A DNA stretch of 44,927 bases, taken from positions 1 through 44,927 of the forward strand of contig CALSCO010001717.1 of assembly GCA_943704415.1 (NCBI GenBank), in the 5' to 3' direction. Of this stretch, positions 1 through 12,600 are shown in pieces. Every line of letters begins with the position of its first letter. Positions within the stretch are counted from its first letter, which is position 1. Source of the stretch: Parvularia atlantis (Eukaryota > Opisthokonta > Rotosphaerida). The notes under the pieces were generated by a model, which saw nothing but the letters and a program-made list of their open reading frames with translations, had not been told where the DNA came from and did not search any database. A program made the translations under genes and the position numbers.

Positions 1-232
1 ACGACCACGAATGATTTACACTTTTGCAGTGTTTCGTGGAGTGAAGGGACGGGTGCTGGCGCATCGCGGAGTGACACTGGCAGCACGTCATCGCGTGCTC
101 GAGCGAACGGTGGACGGACATCGTGACGGTCGAGTGCTTCGCCTCCGTCTCCTGCCAGTGGCCCTCCAAGGCATCTGGCCCTCCTCCACCGCCGTCGCCG
201 TCGTCCGGACCCTTCTTGCGCTTGGGCGGCAT
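1..232 (-). CDS. Possible N-terminal fragment of an unknown protein (runs off the window)
   Basis: On the minus strand an ATG at 232-230 opens a frame that stays open to the window edge, 77 codons. It begins MPPKRKKGPDDGDGG, a basic stretch resembling a nuclear localisation signal followed by an acidic/glycine stretch, which looks like a real nuclear-protein start. The second half is rich in His, Cys and Ser and is less protein-like, so an intron may begin about 100 bases into the frame. It would be divergent from CYC8. I do not recognise a family. The alternative is that the frame is open by chance in GC-rich DNA. Confidence 0.35.
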   Translation of the reverse strand, partial: MPPKRKKGPDDGDGGGGGPDALEGHWQETEAKHSTVTMSVHRSLEHAMTCCQCHSAMRQHPSLHSTKHCKSVNHSWS

Positions 233-621
233 TGGGCGCCGCGCTCGCGTTATGGCACCGTTGTAGTGTCGTATTGGAGACCCCATAGTGCTTGCGGATC
301 TCCTTGCCTCGTGTGTGGTCGTTGATGCAGACATGTTTGCAGATCAGAATAGCCTAATGGTTCATGATGGTTGGAAAGACACAAGGCGCGCACTGTTATA
401 CGAACCTGTAAAGCCGAATTGCAAACATTTTGTGCAAAAGCAAACAAAGCGGAGTCGCTCACTGGAGCAGAGTGCGCAGACGGAAAAGAGAAATGGAGAG
501 AAGTGGATACTTTGCTTCATAAAGCGCGAAAAGGTCTCCACGGTGCGCCGTTGGACCACGTGGCTGCGTGCATCGCGTGTCGGCACATTGCCAGCGTGGC
601 CGTCGTCGCGCATCCGCCGTG
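233..621. other. Intergenic region upstream of CYC8, no gene seen
   Basis: No conserved protein or RNA gene is visible here. The stretch from about 340 to 540 is clearly richer in A and T than the surrounding coding DNA, as expected for a promoter and 5' UTR. If the minus-strand fragment at 1-232 is real, this is a shared divergent promoter. No certain TATA box or known operator was recognised. Confidence 0.5.
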
Positions 622-3218
622 ATGGTCGCACAGCAGCATCCTCTGGGCGGCGCCCAGCAGCAGCACCAGCAGGCGCAGCAGCAGGCGCACCAGATGCACC
701 AGCACCAGCTGCACCAGCAGCACCAGCAGCACCAGCACCAGCAGCTGCAGCACCAGCAGCACCCGCAGCAGCACCACATGCTGCAGCACCACCCGGCCCA
801 GCTCACCCCGATCGCAACGGCACCGCCCGCCACGGCCGGCGGCGCGGGCGCTGCCGTCGGCGGCGCCGTTGGGCCGGGCGCGGGCGTGGGCCCGGGCAAC
901 GCGCACCTCGCCCTGTGGAGCAAGAAGTTTGCGGCGATCAACGAGCAGACGTGGCTGCAGATCGGTGCGCCCCGCGCCCGCCGCCCCTCCGCCGCGCCCC
1001 GCCCACCGGCTGACTATGCGCGCGCGCGCGCAGGATCGCTGTCCGAGAACATGCTCGACCAGGAGCGCGCGCTGCAGAGCTACGAGAACGTGCTGCGCCA
1101 CAACCCGTACAACGTCCGCGCTCTGACCCAGATCGCCTCGTTCTGCCGCGTGCGCGAGGACTTTCCCAAGGCCCGCCGCCCCCGCGGCCCGCCCTCGCAC
1201 GTGCTTACACTGCGCACACACGGGCAGGCCGTCGAGTACTTTACGCGCATCCTCAACGTCGAGAGCAACAACGGCGAGATCTGGGGCGCGCTCGGGCACT
1301 GCTACCTCATGATGGACGACTTGCACAAGGCCTACGGCGCGTACCAGCAGGCGCTCTACCACCTGACCAACCCCAAGGTGCGCCCCGCGCTTGCACACGC
1401 GCCGCCGCGCGCGCTCACAGGCCGCGCAGGACCCCAAGCTGTGGTACGGCATCGGCATCCTCTACGACCGCTACGGCTCGTTCGAGCACGCCGAGGAGGC
1501 CTTCACGGCCGTGCTCAAGATGGACCCGCGGTTCGAGAAGGCCAACGAGATCTACTTCCGGCTCGGCATCATCTACAAGCAGCAGCAGAAGTACGCGACC
1601 AGCCTTGAGGTGCGCAGTGCCGGCCGGGGCGCACGTGGCCGGCGCGCTCACGGTCCCGCCGGGCACCGCAGTGCTTCCAGTTTATCCGCTCCAACCCGCC
1701 GACGCCCCTGACCGAGGCCGACGTCTGGTTCCAGATCGGCCACGTGTACGAGCAGCAGAAGGAGTACCAGCTGGCCAAGGAGGCGTACGAGAAAGTCCTG
1801 TTGGACAACGCGAACCACTCCAAGGTGCGCAGTCGAGCGAGCGTTGCCGTGTCCCGCCCCTCACGCCGCCGGACGCGGCTGCAGACGCTGCAGCAGCTCG
1901 GATGGCTCATGCACCAGCCTTCGCCGTTCACCGACCAGACCGTCGCCATCAAGTATCTCACGAAATCGCTCGAGTGTGGTATGTTCGCCATGGCACAATG
2001 CGCCCTCGCTCACGTGCGCGCGCGCAGACAAGGAGGACGTGCAGACGTGGTACCTGCTCGGCCGGATCTACATGGCCCAGCAGAAGTACAACAAGGCATA
2101 CGAGTGCTACCAGCAGGCCGTGTACCGCGACGGGCGCAACCCAAACTTCTGGTGCTCGATCGGTGTGCTCTACTTTCAGATCCACCAGGCACGGCCTGCC
2201 TTGGCCGGCGCGCGCTCCCTCGACAGACGGCTGATCGCCGTGGGGGTGCGCGCAGTATCGCGACGCCCTCGACGCCTACAGCAGGGCCATTCGCCTCAAC
2301 GCCAACATCTCGGAAGTCTGGTGCGGCCCGTACCAGCGCGCTTGGCCCGCGGCGCAGCGCAGCTCACGTGCCGTTGCTAAGGTTCAACCTCGGCACGCTG
2401 TACGAGGCCTGCAGCCAAGTCAGCGACGCCCTCGACGCCTACCAGCGCGCAACCGAGCTGGACCCGGGCAACACACAGATCTCGCAGCGGCTGGCGTTGA
2501 TCCGACAGGCGCACGCCAACGGCGGCCGGTGCGCAAGCGCGCTATGGAACGCCGGCAGTCTTTAACGGGCGCATCGGCTGCAGCCCGCAGGCTGCTACCG
2601 CCATGGCCACGGCCACCGCACCTGCGGTATCAGCCCAGCCGCTGGCTACGCAGGCCACGCCGGTGGACACGCACGTCAACAGCGCGTCGTCGCACGACTC
2701 ACTCGAGCGCATCACCGCCCGGCAGCTCAGCGCCGCGTCGACGACAGCAGCGCGGGAGGCCGGAGCTGATACCAAGGTGTGTGCGGTAGTGCGCTGCCGC
2801 GCGTGCGCTTGCACGTTTACGCGCACGGCACCCGCGCAGGCGACGTTGCCAGCGGTGGACGTGTCGCGCACGCAGAGCGACAGCGCAGCGTCGCTGCCGT
2901 GTGCGTGCTGTGCTGCATGCCGCTCGTGCTGTGATGCGCTTGGACCTTACGCGCACTCGTTATCGCGCAGCCATCAAGGCCGAGGTTCAGGAAGTGCCGG
3001 CGCCCTCCGACGCTGCCAGCGGTGCGTGCGCTCGCACAACGTTTGCGCTGTTCGCCTGACGCACTGTGTGAGGGCCACCGGCGGCGGCCAAGCGCGAACA
3101 CCCCGACGCGGCTGACGTCGAGCCCTCGAAGCGACCGCGCTCGAGCGACGACGCGCCTGACACCCCAAACACCCCGCCCGCTGCCCCCACCTTTGCCGAC
3201 AAGCCTGCCGCGAACTGA
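622..3218 (+). CDS. CYC8: General transcriptional corepressor Cyc8/Ssn6 (TPR protein)
   Basis: This is the TPR partner of Tup1 in the fungal global corepressor complex, acting in the nucleus. The start ATG at 622 opens a Gln/His-rich N-terminus, then a Gly/Ala stretch, then about ten tetratricopeptide repeats (about 900-2530). Repeat sequences such as WCSIGVLYFQIHQ, RDALDAYSRAIRLN and LGTLYEACSQVSDALDAY match yeast Cyc8 closely and set the splicing. The C-terminal tail is Ala/Ser/Thr/Pro-rich and ends with a basic KREHPDAADVEPSKRPRSS segment and the stop at 3216-3218. About twelve introns interrupt it. Two have GC donors (1171-1227 and 2189-2255) and one has a yeast-like GTATGT donor (1979-2027). 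Animal UTX/KDM6A shares the TPR block, but no JmjC domain follows here. The Gln/His N-terminus resembles the low-complexity ends of yeast Cyc8. Confidence 0.93.
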
Positions 3219-3330
3219 CGAGGTGTGCGCCGGTCGGCCGCGCCTCTTGTTGCTTCTCCGTGTGATGCGCGTACGCCTGAGAACTGTGCTTTTCGTACGC
3301 CGGCCACACACCAAGCGCGGCAGGCGCGCC

Positions 3331-3953
3331 TCAGCCGCGCTGCCGCACAACGCCAACGTCGGCCGCGCGCAGCGAGCGCTCGTGCAGCATGTAGCCCTTC
3401 TTCTGTACGAACGCGACCGTGCCGGGCGGCTTGGACGCGTCGTCCATCTCAAAAATGGCGTTGTGCAGATTGGGGTCGAACGGCTTGCCCATGGGGTCGA
3501 CGACGCGGAGGCCGTGCTTCTCGAAGACCTGCGCACGCCATTGTGAGCAGCGCCCGCGTGGCACGGGCGGCGTGGACGCGCACACGCGCACCTTGAGCAG
3601 CTCCTTCTCAGTCATCTGCACGCCCACGATCAGCTGCTGGATGTCAGCACGCCCCTCGGGCACTTCGGCGGGCGCGTTGTCGATGGCCAGGCGCAGCACG
3701 TCGGCGACCGACAGCAGCTGCGATCGGCACACGCCGGGGTCAGCCAGCGACGGCGGCGGGCCCGCGCGGACGACGCACGTCCTTGGCGAAGCCCTGGATG
3801 CCAAACTGCTTGGCGTTGTCGACGTCGCGGCGGCCGCGCGCGCGCACGTTCTCCATCTCGGCCAGGGCGCGCACGTACTTGTCCTCCAGGTCCTTGACCC
3901 TTTCCTGCAGCTGCTGGAGCTGCTGCTGCTGCTGCTGCTGCTGCTGCGCGTCC

Positions 3954-3988
<35 letters not shown>

Positions 3989-4147
3989 GGGCACAGGCGG
4001 CGCAGCGGCGTTGGGAGTGTCGGCGCGGCGGCGGGCGGCGGCGGCGTGGAAGGCGCGCGCGGGTGCGAGGCGAGGCACGGCGGCGGCGAGGCGTGGCCGG
4101 GCGGCGCTGGTGCCGGCGAGGACAAAGGCGAGGGCCACGCGCTGCAT
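3331..4147 (-). CDS. MGE1: Mitochondrial GrpE nucleotide exchange factor (Mge1)
   Basis: This is the exchange factor for matrix Hsp70, which drives protein import and folding. Three exons separated by introns at 3718-3778 and 3529-3591 give a 230-residue protein, near the 228 of yeast Mge1. The start at 4147 begins a mitochondrial presequence of hydrophobic, Ala- and Arg-rich residues. After a polyglutamine insert (about residues 54-75) comes the GrpE long helix (VKDLEDKYVRALAEMENVR), the dimer/four-helix part (LLSVADVLRLAIDNAP, VGVQMTEKELLKVFEKHGL) and the beta wing with the signature GKPFDPNLHNAIFEMDD. It lies head to head with eIF2B delta across 85 bases and tail to tail with CYC8. An upstream in-frame ATG exists, but a longer start would bury the presequence, so 4147 is preferred. 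Confidence 0.93.
3907..3988. repeat. CAG/CTG trinucleotide tract (polyglutamine) in GrpE
   Basis: Two runs of CTG on the plus strand, split by a short CGCGTCCGG interruption, encode polyglutamine on the minus strand. The position is between the mitochondrial presequence and the first GrpE helix, probably a disordered linker. Confidence 0.85.
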
Positions 4148-4232
4148 GTCGAACGGCCGAGGCGACCACGTGGGGGTGGATTGGAAGTGTGACAGAGTTT
4201 GCACCATCACCCGCCGGCGCCCAGTCAGCGCG
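4148..4232. promoter_or_regulatory. Short bidirectional promoter between GrpE and eIF2B delta
   Basis: Only 84-85 bases separate two divergent start codons, so this interval must hold both core promoters and both 5' UTRs unless transcription starts inside the neighbouring gene. No TATA box is evident. This is inferred from gene layout, not from a recognised motif. Confidence 0.5.
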
Positions 4233-6617
4233 ATGTCGGAGCGCCCGCAGCCCCAGACCAAGGCCGAGCGCCGCGAGCTGCAGGTGCGCCCGGCCGCCAG
4301 CGACAGCGCTCGGCACCGACACGCGTGCCACGCCGACGCAGGAGCGGCAGCGCGCCGAGAAGGCCGCGCGGCTGGCCGCAGAGGGCAAGACGCCCGCGCC
4401 AAAGACGCCAAAGACACCCGCGCCAAGTGCGCCGGGCGCGGCGTCGTCCGCCGGCCCCAGCGACGGCACAAGGTCCGGCGCGTCGTCGCAGCCGATCGCC
4501 ATCCCCGCGGCGCCGCGGCAGACGAAGGACCAGCCGCCGCCGCGGGAGCAGCAGCAGTCGCCCTCGCCCAAGGGCGCCGATGCCCTGTTGCGCTCGCCCG
4601 GCGCACGGCGTGCGTGACGCGGCCCGCCGCGCGCGCCCTGTGCGAGACTCACAGTCGCACGCGCGTACGCACACAGACGAGGGCGGCGGCAGCCCGTCGT
4701 CGTCGTCGTCGTCCACGCACACTGGCGTAAAGGTGCGCCCGCGCGGCCCGCCACCCGCGACATCAGCCCAACGCGCACGCGCACACAAACAGGGCGAGCG
4801 CAAGACCGGTGCGCCCGCCAAGGGGCCCAACCCAGTGCCCGTGAGCATCCAGATGGACGACGCAAAGCTGCGCTCAAAGCTCGAGAAGGAGCAAGTTTGT
4901 CGCTCCGATGCATTTACCTGCGCTCACCGAACGCGCACACAGGTCTTCATCCGCACCGAGTCGCAGAAGCTCGTGCCGCTATTCTCGCACTTACAGCAGT
5001 ACGAGCGTGAGACTTCGCTCACGGCCGACCTGAAGCACCTTAAGAAGGGTGCGCGCCACCGCTGCTGTCCGGCCGTGCGGCTCTGAAGCCGTGCTGTGCA
5101 GCGATCCATCCGGCCATTGTGAAGCTCGGGCTCAAGTTCCAGCCAACGCCGGGCAACGAGGGCGAGGCCATCGTTGGCGCAAACGCGCGCTGCGTCGGCG
5201 TCCTGCAGGCGCTCAAGCAGGTGCGTCTCCCCGCTGCTCGCTCACACGTGTCACGGCCGCCAACGCCGCGCCGCGCGCCCAGGTCATCATGGACTACGTG
5301 CCGGCGCAGGACAAGACCATCAGCCGCCACCTGGACGCATACCTCAAGCCGCAGATCTCCTACCTGCTGCGGTCTGTGCGGTGCCGCCTCAAGCCGTGAC
5401 CGCGCGCGACTCACACACGCGCGTCCGCGCAGCTTCCGCCCCATGTCGGTCTCGATGGGCAGTGGTATCCGTTACCTCAAGAAGCAGATCAACCTCCTGC
5501 CCAACGACATGCACGCGGACGACGTACGTTGACAGCGCAAGCTCGTCGCCCGGTGGCCTCACCGCGTGCACCCCCTGGCAGGCCAAACGCACGCTCGATG
5601 AGGCCATCACGCGCTTCATCAAGGAGCGCATCTCCTTCGCCGACGAGCTCATCTCGGCCGCCGTCTCCACCAAGATCAACAACGGCGACGTCATCCTCAC
5701 CTACGCCTGGTGCTGGCGCGCCAAGCCGCGCCTCTTTGGCTCACACCGCCGTTGGCAGCTCGTCCGTTGTGCAGCACACCCTCGTGGACGCGCACAAGAA
5801 GGGCAAGCGGTTCCGCGTGATCGTTGTCGACAGCCGGCCGCGCCTTGAAGGTGCCGCCGCCGCTCAGACACCTCCGCGCCTCGCTCACGCAGGCCCAGGT
5901 CGCGTCATGCTTCGCCGGCTCGTGGCTGAGGGCGTCGACTGCCACTACGTCCTGCTGCACGCGCTGGCGTACGTCATGAAGGAGGTCGGCTGTATACAAG
6001 CCCCTGCGCTGCCGCGCACGCGATCACTCACGGTCGTGGAAATGCACAGGTCTCCAAGGTCCTCCTCGGCGGGCACGCGCTCTTCTCCAATGGCACCTTG
6101 CTCTCGCGTGCGGGCACGGCCACCGTGGCGATGACAGCGCACTCGTTCAGCGTGCCCGTCATTGTGCGCCAAAAAAAAAATTTATGCCCTGCACGCGCTC
6201 AGCCTCCTGACGCAGGTGTGCTGCGAGACGTACAAGTTCTCGGAGCGCGTGCAGCTGGACTCGTTCGTCTTCAACGAGCTGGGCGACCCGGACGAGCTCG
6301 TGGACGTGTCGCTGGGCGGGTGCGCCGCGCCTGCATCTCAGCTATGCGCCTGCTGAGTGCACGTTACCGCACAGCGCCAGCGCAGGCGACGCTGCCGACC
6401 TGCGCGCTGACGGACCGCTCAGGTGCGCCGATGCACGAAGTATTGTGCACACAACGGCTGACCGACACCACGCAGCGACTGGCGCGACATCGGGCCGCTC
6501 AAGCTCCTGTCGCTTGTGTACGACGTCACGCCGCCCGAGTACATCACAACCGTCGCCACTGAGGTCGGCCTCGTCCCATGCACCTCCGTGCCCGTCGTGC
6601 TCAGAGAATATCTGTGA
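4233..6617 (+). CDS. GCD2: Translation initiation factor eIF2B subunit delta
   Basis: This is the regulatory delta subunit of the guanine exchange factor for eIF2, in the cytoplasm, and a target of the integrated stress response. About fourteen introns must be removed. The N-terminus (from 4233) is a charged, Pro/Ala/Lys-rich disordered region, as in other delta subunits. From about 4850 come the helical domain ([40 protein letters not shown]) and then the Rossmann-like domain ([78 protein letters not shown]). It ends in [19 protein letters not shown] and stop 6615-6617. These are delta-type, not alpha- or beta-type, sequences. A GTACGT donor is used at 5524. The stop lies only 9 bases from the stop of TSC2 on the other strand. 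Confidence 0.95.
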
Positions 6618-6626
6618 CCTGTCAGC

Positions 6627-9600
6627 TCAAGCGTACACAGTAAAGTCTGCAGTCTCTGGCACGATGGTGATGTGCGCCACCGGCTGCGACAACGACGTCT
6701 CGGGCGGCTGGGCCTTGCGCTGTTGGTCTGCAGGCGCCTGCGCACATGTGCGTCAGCACAAATGTGCAGGTGGCGAGCGACTGCACGCACCGCGTCCGCG
6801 CCGCGCGTCTCGCAGAAGCGCTCGCCAATGCGCCTGATCTGCCGCAGACGCGACGTGAAGTTGGACATGTACTCGACGTGGCTCTGCGCGGAGGTCGCAT
6901 TGTGTCAACGAGCGTGCGAGGCTGCGGCCACATGTGCGCACGTGCAAATGCGACATGTGGTTCGCGTGCAGCGCGACCTGGCGCACGAAGATCGGCGCAG
7001 AACTCGTCGACACGACCTGCGAAGCGGCATGAAGTACGAACGGAAGTCAAACAGCAGCGGCGGGCGCACCTTGGGCGTCACGAGCGGCGAGAAGTCGGGC
7101 AGGTCTGTCTTCGTCAGCATGCTCACCTGCACCGTGTCCTCGTCGAGCGGGCGTAGGACAATGTTTACAAAGTCAAACTGACTGGCGAGCGTGCCTGTGG
7201 TCGTATGTCAGAACGAATGCATTTGCAGCCACGCGAAAAGCACACCAAACGTGTACTCGGTGGAGCTGTCGTTGTACACGATCGTCACGTAGTCGTTGCC
7301 GATGTGCCGCTTCTTCATGAACCACTCCTCAGACGGCATGAGCGTCGCCACGTGGAAGATCATCTGCGTGATGTCGTCCTGCAGAACACATGAGCGACCG
7401 TGTGCGAGACAGCCATGGTCAGACACACCTGCCAGTAGTACGAAAACTCGCCGTCCGTGTCGTTCTCCGTGTCAAGGCCGCCAGTGTACACGTCCGTACA
7501 ATCTGCCGCGCACAGCCGAGTGTGACAAACTTATGGCAAAGCCAGCAAACGCGCGCGCACCCTTCAGACGCAAGAGCTTCCCGAGTGCGGACAGGAACTG
7601 GGTGTACCTGTGGCAGCGGCATTAACACGGCTGGCACGGCATGTGGCAACGCTTGTGCGCACCTGGGCGAGCCGAACGAATTGCCAAGGATGTCGGCCTC
7701 GGACATCTGACCAGGACCGACGTACACAACACCGATCTGCGCGACACGGCGTCAGCAACGCGCCCTTTGCACTAACTTACAAAGAGCGGTGCCTTGTGGA
7801 AGTCGACGGCTGGGATGCGATCGAGGTTTTTGATCGCACGCACGGTCGGCTCACCGTCGCGCAGCGGAAGCGGCACAACCGTCACAGCGCCTGTCACAGA
7901 CGACTAAGACACCAGCAAGCTCAAGGCAGGTGTCACACGCCACCTGGATACATGATCATCTGCAGGAACTGGAACGACGGCATGGCGTAAGCGTCCCGTG
8001 CGGTTGCGGTCGTGCTGCGCGCGACAGCTGTGTTTGCCGCTCCTGCGCTCTTGCGGTCCATGGACGGCTCGCTAAGCGCTGTCGCGGCACTGAGCAGCTC
8101 GCTGTGCTGTTATCAGCAGCGTGCTGACACAAGCGCAAGAGCGCGAAACGCGTACCGCAGCGGCTTGCCGGCGGCGCCAGCGTCAATGTGGGGCGACGAC
8201 TTGCGACGGCTGGCAGTAGCGGCGGCCATCGCCGCGCCCGAGTACGTCTTGGACCGCATGCGCGCCTTGTCCGCCATGTCCTTTGCGAGGTCTGCACGCG
8301 CATGCTGTCAGCTGTCAGCGGTCCGCGCCGCTACGAGCGTGCCTTCCATTGACCCGGACGGAGCTTCTACCTCCTGCAACTGTGACAAGGTCAGACCGAG
8401 GCGTGAGCAAGGCATGCTCTCCAACGGCGACGCACGTCGCTCACAAACTTGCCAGGAACGTCGACGGCAGGTGTTGTCGCCGGAAACTCCGGGAATGCTT
8501 CCGCTTGCTGTGATGTGATGTTTAGTCAGAAGCGAGGTCTTTTAGATTGCGCAACAAAGCTGCGCACCTGGCCGCCCATGGACGCTGAGCTTGAACGAGG
8601 GCGACTATCGTCGTCGATGGCCGCTTGCTCGTCTGGCTGCGATGATGTAACCATGACAAAGTCGTCGGTGTCGTGCGCCGGCTATCGATGCGAGCAAAGG
8701 TTAGCAAAAGCGGCGGCCACTTGCAGGCTCACCCCGGCATGCACGTGCATCATCAGCGTCGCCGGGAGCGACAGGAAGTCGGACTCTTGCGGAACCGTTG
8801 CACTGCGTGTGCACCGGTCAATGAACACGTTCAAGGCGAGATGTGTGCGAGCGTACCGGTTTTGCAGCCTACAAAGCCACGCCGTCGTCCCAGACGGCCG
8901 CCGTAGGGTGAGCTCCGACCAGCCCGCCGAGGTTGTGGCGATCTGTCAGCAACAAGTCAGGCTGCGTGTGCGAAAAGTGACGAGTCGTCATACCTGGAGA
9001 ATGCAGGAGCCGTACGCCCAGTAGCGGCTGGGAGCGTTCTCCATTAGTCGCTCGGCCGCGTATGATCTGTTGTTTCACGAGTGTGAGCAGGTCGAAGAGG
9101 AGACGTGTGAGCACACCGTGCTGGCTTGCTCTGGCACGCTGCGAAGGTGTGGCGGGCCAGCATTTCGAGGATGAGCTCCGTCTGCTCGGCCATGAAGGCA
9201 ACGTTTCGGTATGGCTCAAACGCGTTCAGCAGGCCTGCGAAGCAATCGCGTCAGGCCAGATGAAATCAACCATGAGCGTTCAGCTCACCCTTCGTGATGA
9301 AGGGCACATACTTACGGCGGTCGCTGACGCGCAGGCCCATGAACCACACACAGAGCACCCGGTGCGCGAGATCGCGGATGTACATCGCGTGCTGCACGGT
9401 CATCTGCAGCGTTGTGAGCAGTAGTAGGCGGCAACTTATAGCAGGCTGGTCGCACCGCGGTTGTGGCTCCCGGCTTCGTTTCGGTTAGCCTCATCGTCGG
9501 CTGTGCGGCCATACCCGCGGTGGTGCTCTGTGTGCAGAACGTTGGGTGAGTCGGTCGGGCATGGCTCTGATGCACTTCGAGTGCGCACGCTTGCTGTTGG

Positions 9601-12600
9601 CAGCGGCGCGGCCGTTGTTGGTGCTGCTGCGGCTGGCGGTCGGGCTGCGTATGCCGCCGCGCTCGTAATGTGCTGCAGCGCGATGCCGAAGATGCGCTAC
9701 GGATGGCATGGTCGCATCAGCGTTGCAAGCGCAAACGTCCGGTGGGCACCTTGTAGTCCATCTCGAAGAAGTTGATGTGCAGCTCGGGGGCCTGGATGAG
9801 GGCCGAGAGAAACTCGAGGATGTGCACGGACATGAGCGGGTTGGATGCGATCTGTGCGTATGGTGTGTCAGAAGCGCTACGTGTGTCGCTGCACGCTCGC
9901 TCGCCTGCGAGAACTTGACCAGGATCGGCGGCAGAAGCTTCTGCATCGACAGCGGCAGCTCGACACTGTGTCGCGACTGTCAAGGCAAGCGGCTGGCGTG
10001 CTGGAGCGAAAACCTGCAGATGTTGAGGGCGTGAATGCAGATCTTGGCAGTGTTGTTGAGCTTCGTCAGGCCTTTCTCGAAGCACAGGATGATCTCGTCG
10101 TGCTGAGCCTTGGCGAAGAGGTGCTTGTAGCCGAGCATGACCGCAAGCAGGTGGAACGCTTGGATGTAGACGTCTGACGGTTTCTGCCGAGCGGGGTGAG
10201 CTGTGCCTGGTTCGAGCCGGCTTGGCCGTTGACATGCCTTTGGCGAGTTGGCGGGCCACTGGTTGACACGGTCCGACAAGCTGCCCTGCAGAATGCCTTC
10301 GGTGAGCGTCGAGAGCAGCTCGCGGATCTGCACGTCTGCGCCAGCGAAGAGCGCCTGTTGCGAGCGTGTTCAGTGTGAGCAGATCGCCGCGCGGTGCGCT
10401 TGCTTTGTTGGACAGCTGTGCAGGGAAGCTGATCAGGAACGGGTACATCACGTCGAACGGCTGGACGCTGCGGAGCATGGCGACGATTGCACTGCCACGC
10501 GTGCGCGTGAGTGTGCCGCAAGCGGCGCCAAAGAGCGCTCACCTTACGTAGGCCGAAATAGGGATGACCGCGATGGGGGTGCTGCCCTGCGTACTGGGTT
10601 GCACAGAGACGTACGGAGAGTAGCTCTATGCGTGCCACCCTCTTGTCAGCGGCCCCGCGCCGATGGCTGCGTGCAACACACCGCGTCAAAGCTCGTGTTG
10701 GCGTCGGCCTTGCGCGGTGCACGGGGTGACGTCGGGCTGAGGTCGCCGGCGGCAGCGTCTGCATTAGCGCGCACGGGTTGAGCAAGCGTCTCGGCGTGTA
10801 CGTCGGTTCGCACCGCGCGACCGAGCGAGGCTGCTGGTCGGGAGCACATGCAGGCGGCCCGCGTCGGAGGCGCGCAGGCGCAGCAGGGCTGTCAGCACCT
10901 GCACGCGCACTGACACGGACATCTGCGGGCGTCGTGAGCGGCACAGCGCCCCGAGCAGGCCGCGCGCACGCCAAAGGTGCCAAGGATGCGCAGCAGCTGG
11001 TCGAAGATGCCCGTGCAGAGTGTCAGTGACACCCACAGCAGCGATGTCTCGAACACGCGCACAAGGCCCTGGGCGCACCGCATTGAGCCACTGGTTGCGC
11101 ATTTGAAGCACGCGCGCACCCCGATGGCGGCCAGCGCCGTCGTCTCGACCGGGCTGTAGACGCAGCCGATGAGCCCCTGCAGCAGGCGCTCGGTCGTGGC
11201 CTCATCCAGGTCGTGGTCGGACAGGATAATCTGCACCAGTAGCTCGACTGCGAGCCTGCGTGGCGGTGCAACGGCGTATGAGCCGCTCTGCAATGCTTGT
11301 AAGGCATGCACGCACGTGGCGACGTCGGCCTGCATCTCGTCGGCGAGGCGCGAGCGAGCAGCGGGAAGGAGAGGCGCCTGCGCGCGCGCACGCGACAACT
11401 TAGCGGCTAGCCAGCACAGACGCTCGGTGCACCTGTGCAACGGCGGCCGGGGCGGCCGTCTCGTTGGCCGACTTTGCCGCGGCCGGCCCGAGCAGGTGCG
11501 GGATAACGATGAGGCTGACCAGCGCGGTGCCGCTCACGAGGCGGGTCGCGCTGTAGGCTGCCGAGAGGAGCGACAAAGCGCGGAAGCGCACTTGCGGTCG
11601 GCCTGGCACATTCACGCGCTGTCAGTCGCGCGGTTATTGCGCCGGTGCGCCAGCGCGCACCCTCCTGCTCGTAGAAGGTCGTCATGAGCGCCTCCCAGTC
11701 GTCCAGCCACGACGGTGCGATCGGATGGATCTCCTCGGCGCGGTATGTCAGCAGATGCAGCGTAAGCGGCTCGTCCAGCTGGCTGCCGAGCATCGACAGC
11801 AGGTCAAAGTAGCTGCGGTGACGCGTCAGGCACGCTGCTGGCTACGTGAGCACACGGACCGCGCAGCCGAGCCCGCGAAGCGATCGAGCGCGTAAAAGTC
11901 GTGGATTTGGGCGATCAGCGCGGTGTACTTGGCCGAGATGGCGGCGACGGTGGTGTCGGCCGCGGTGCGCTCACGCATGTACCGCCGCTGCCCATATGCC
12001 TTGAGCGAAGTGCACGCGTGTGCGCGGCTCGCACGCACCCACAGGATGAGCATGTCGAGGATGATGTCCCACTCGACGGCCGACAGCTCCTTGCCGTACT
12101 TGCGCACGAGGCGGTGGATGCTGAGGATGACCTGGGGCGTTGCTCCACGGTGAGGCTGCCGCGGAGACGCGCGTCGTCTCGCAAGCGCACCTCGAGGTCA
12201 ACCACCGGCAGCTGGCACGCGACAGCGGCGAGGAGTGACGGCAGCACGCTTGCGAACGAGTGAAAGAGGTTGGCGATCTTCTGCGAGCTCCACGTCGCCA
12301 TGCCTTCCGGTGACCGAGCGCACCGCGGCCAGGTCAGGCGCTGGATGCCGCTGTGCGCACGCATGCGCACCGATGAAGAACACGGCACCACGCAGCAGAC
12401 CGACGCTCTCCTTGTGCTTGGGGTCCTCGATTGTCCTGTGCGGCGTCGCCGCGTCAGAAATCGTTTGAGCGCTCGTGCGCACGCACTGGCACAGCGTGCG
12501 GATCGTGCTGTGCGCGCAGTGGCTCTTGAGCAGGTTGCGCACAACGCCCCAGCTGCTCTGCGTGAAGCTGCGGTGCTCGCCGTGGTCAGCAACGCAAGAG

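Noticed and set aside
517-1458. Long open frames antisense to CYC8
   Set aside because: They are shadows of the GC-rich coding strand, with Cys/Trp or Val/Leu/Arg repeats mirroring the Gln/His codons, and they match no family, whereas the plus strand matches Cyc8 throughout.
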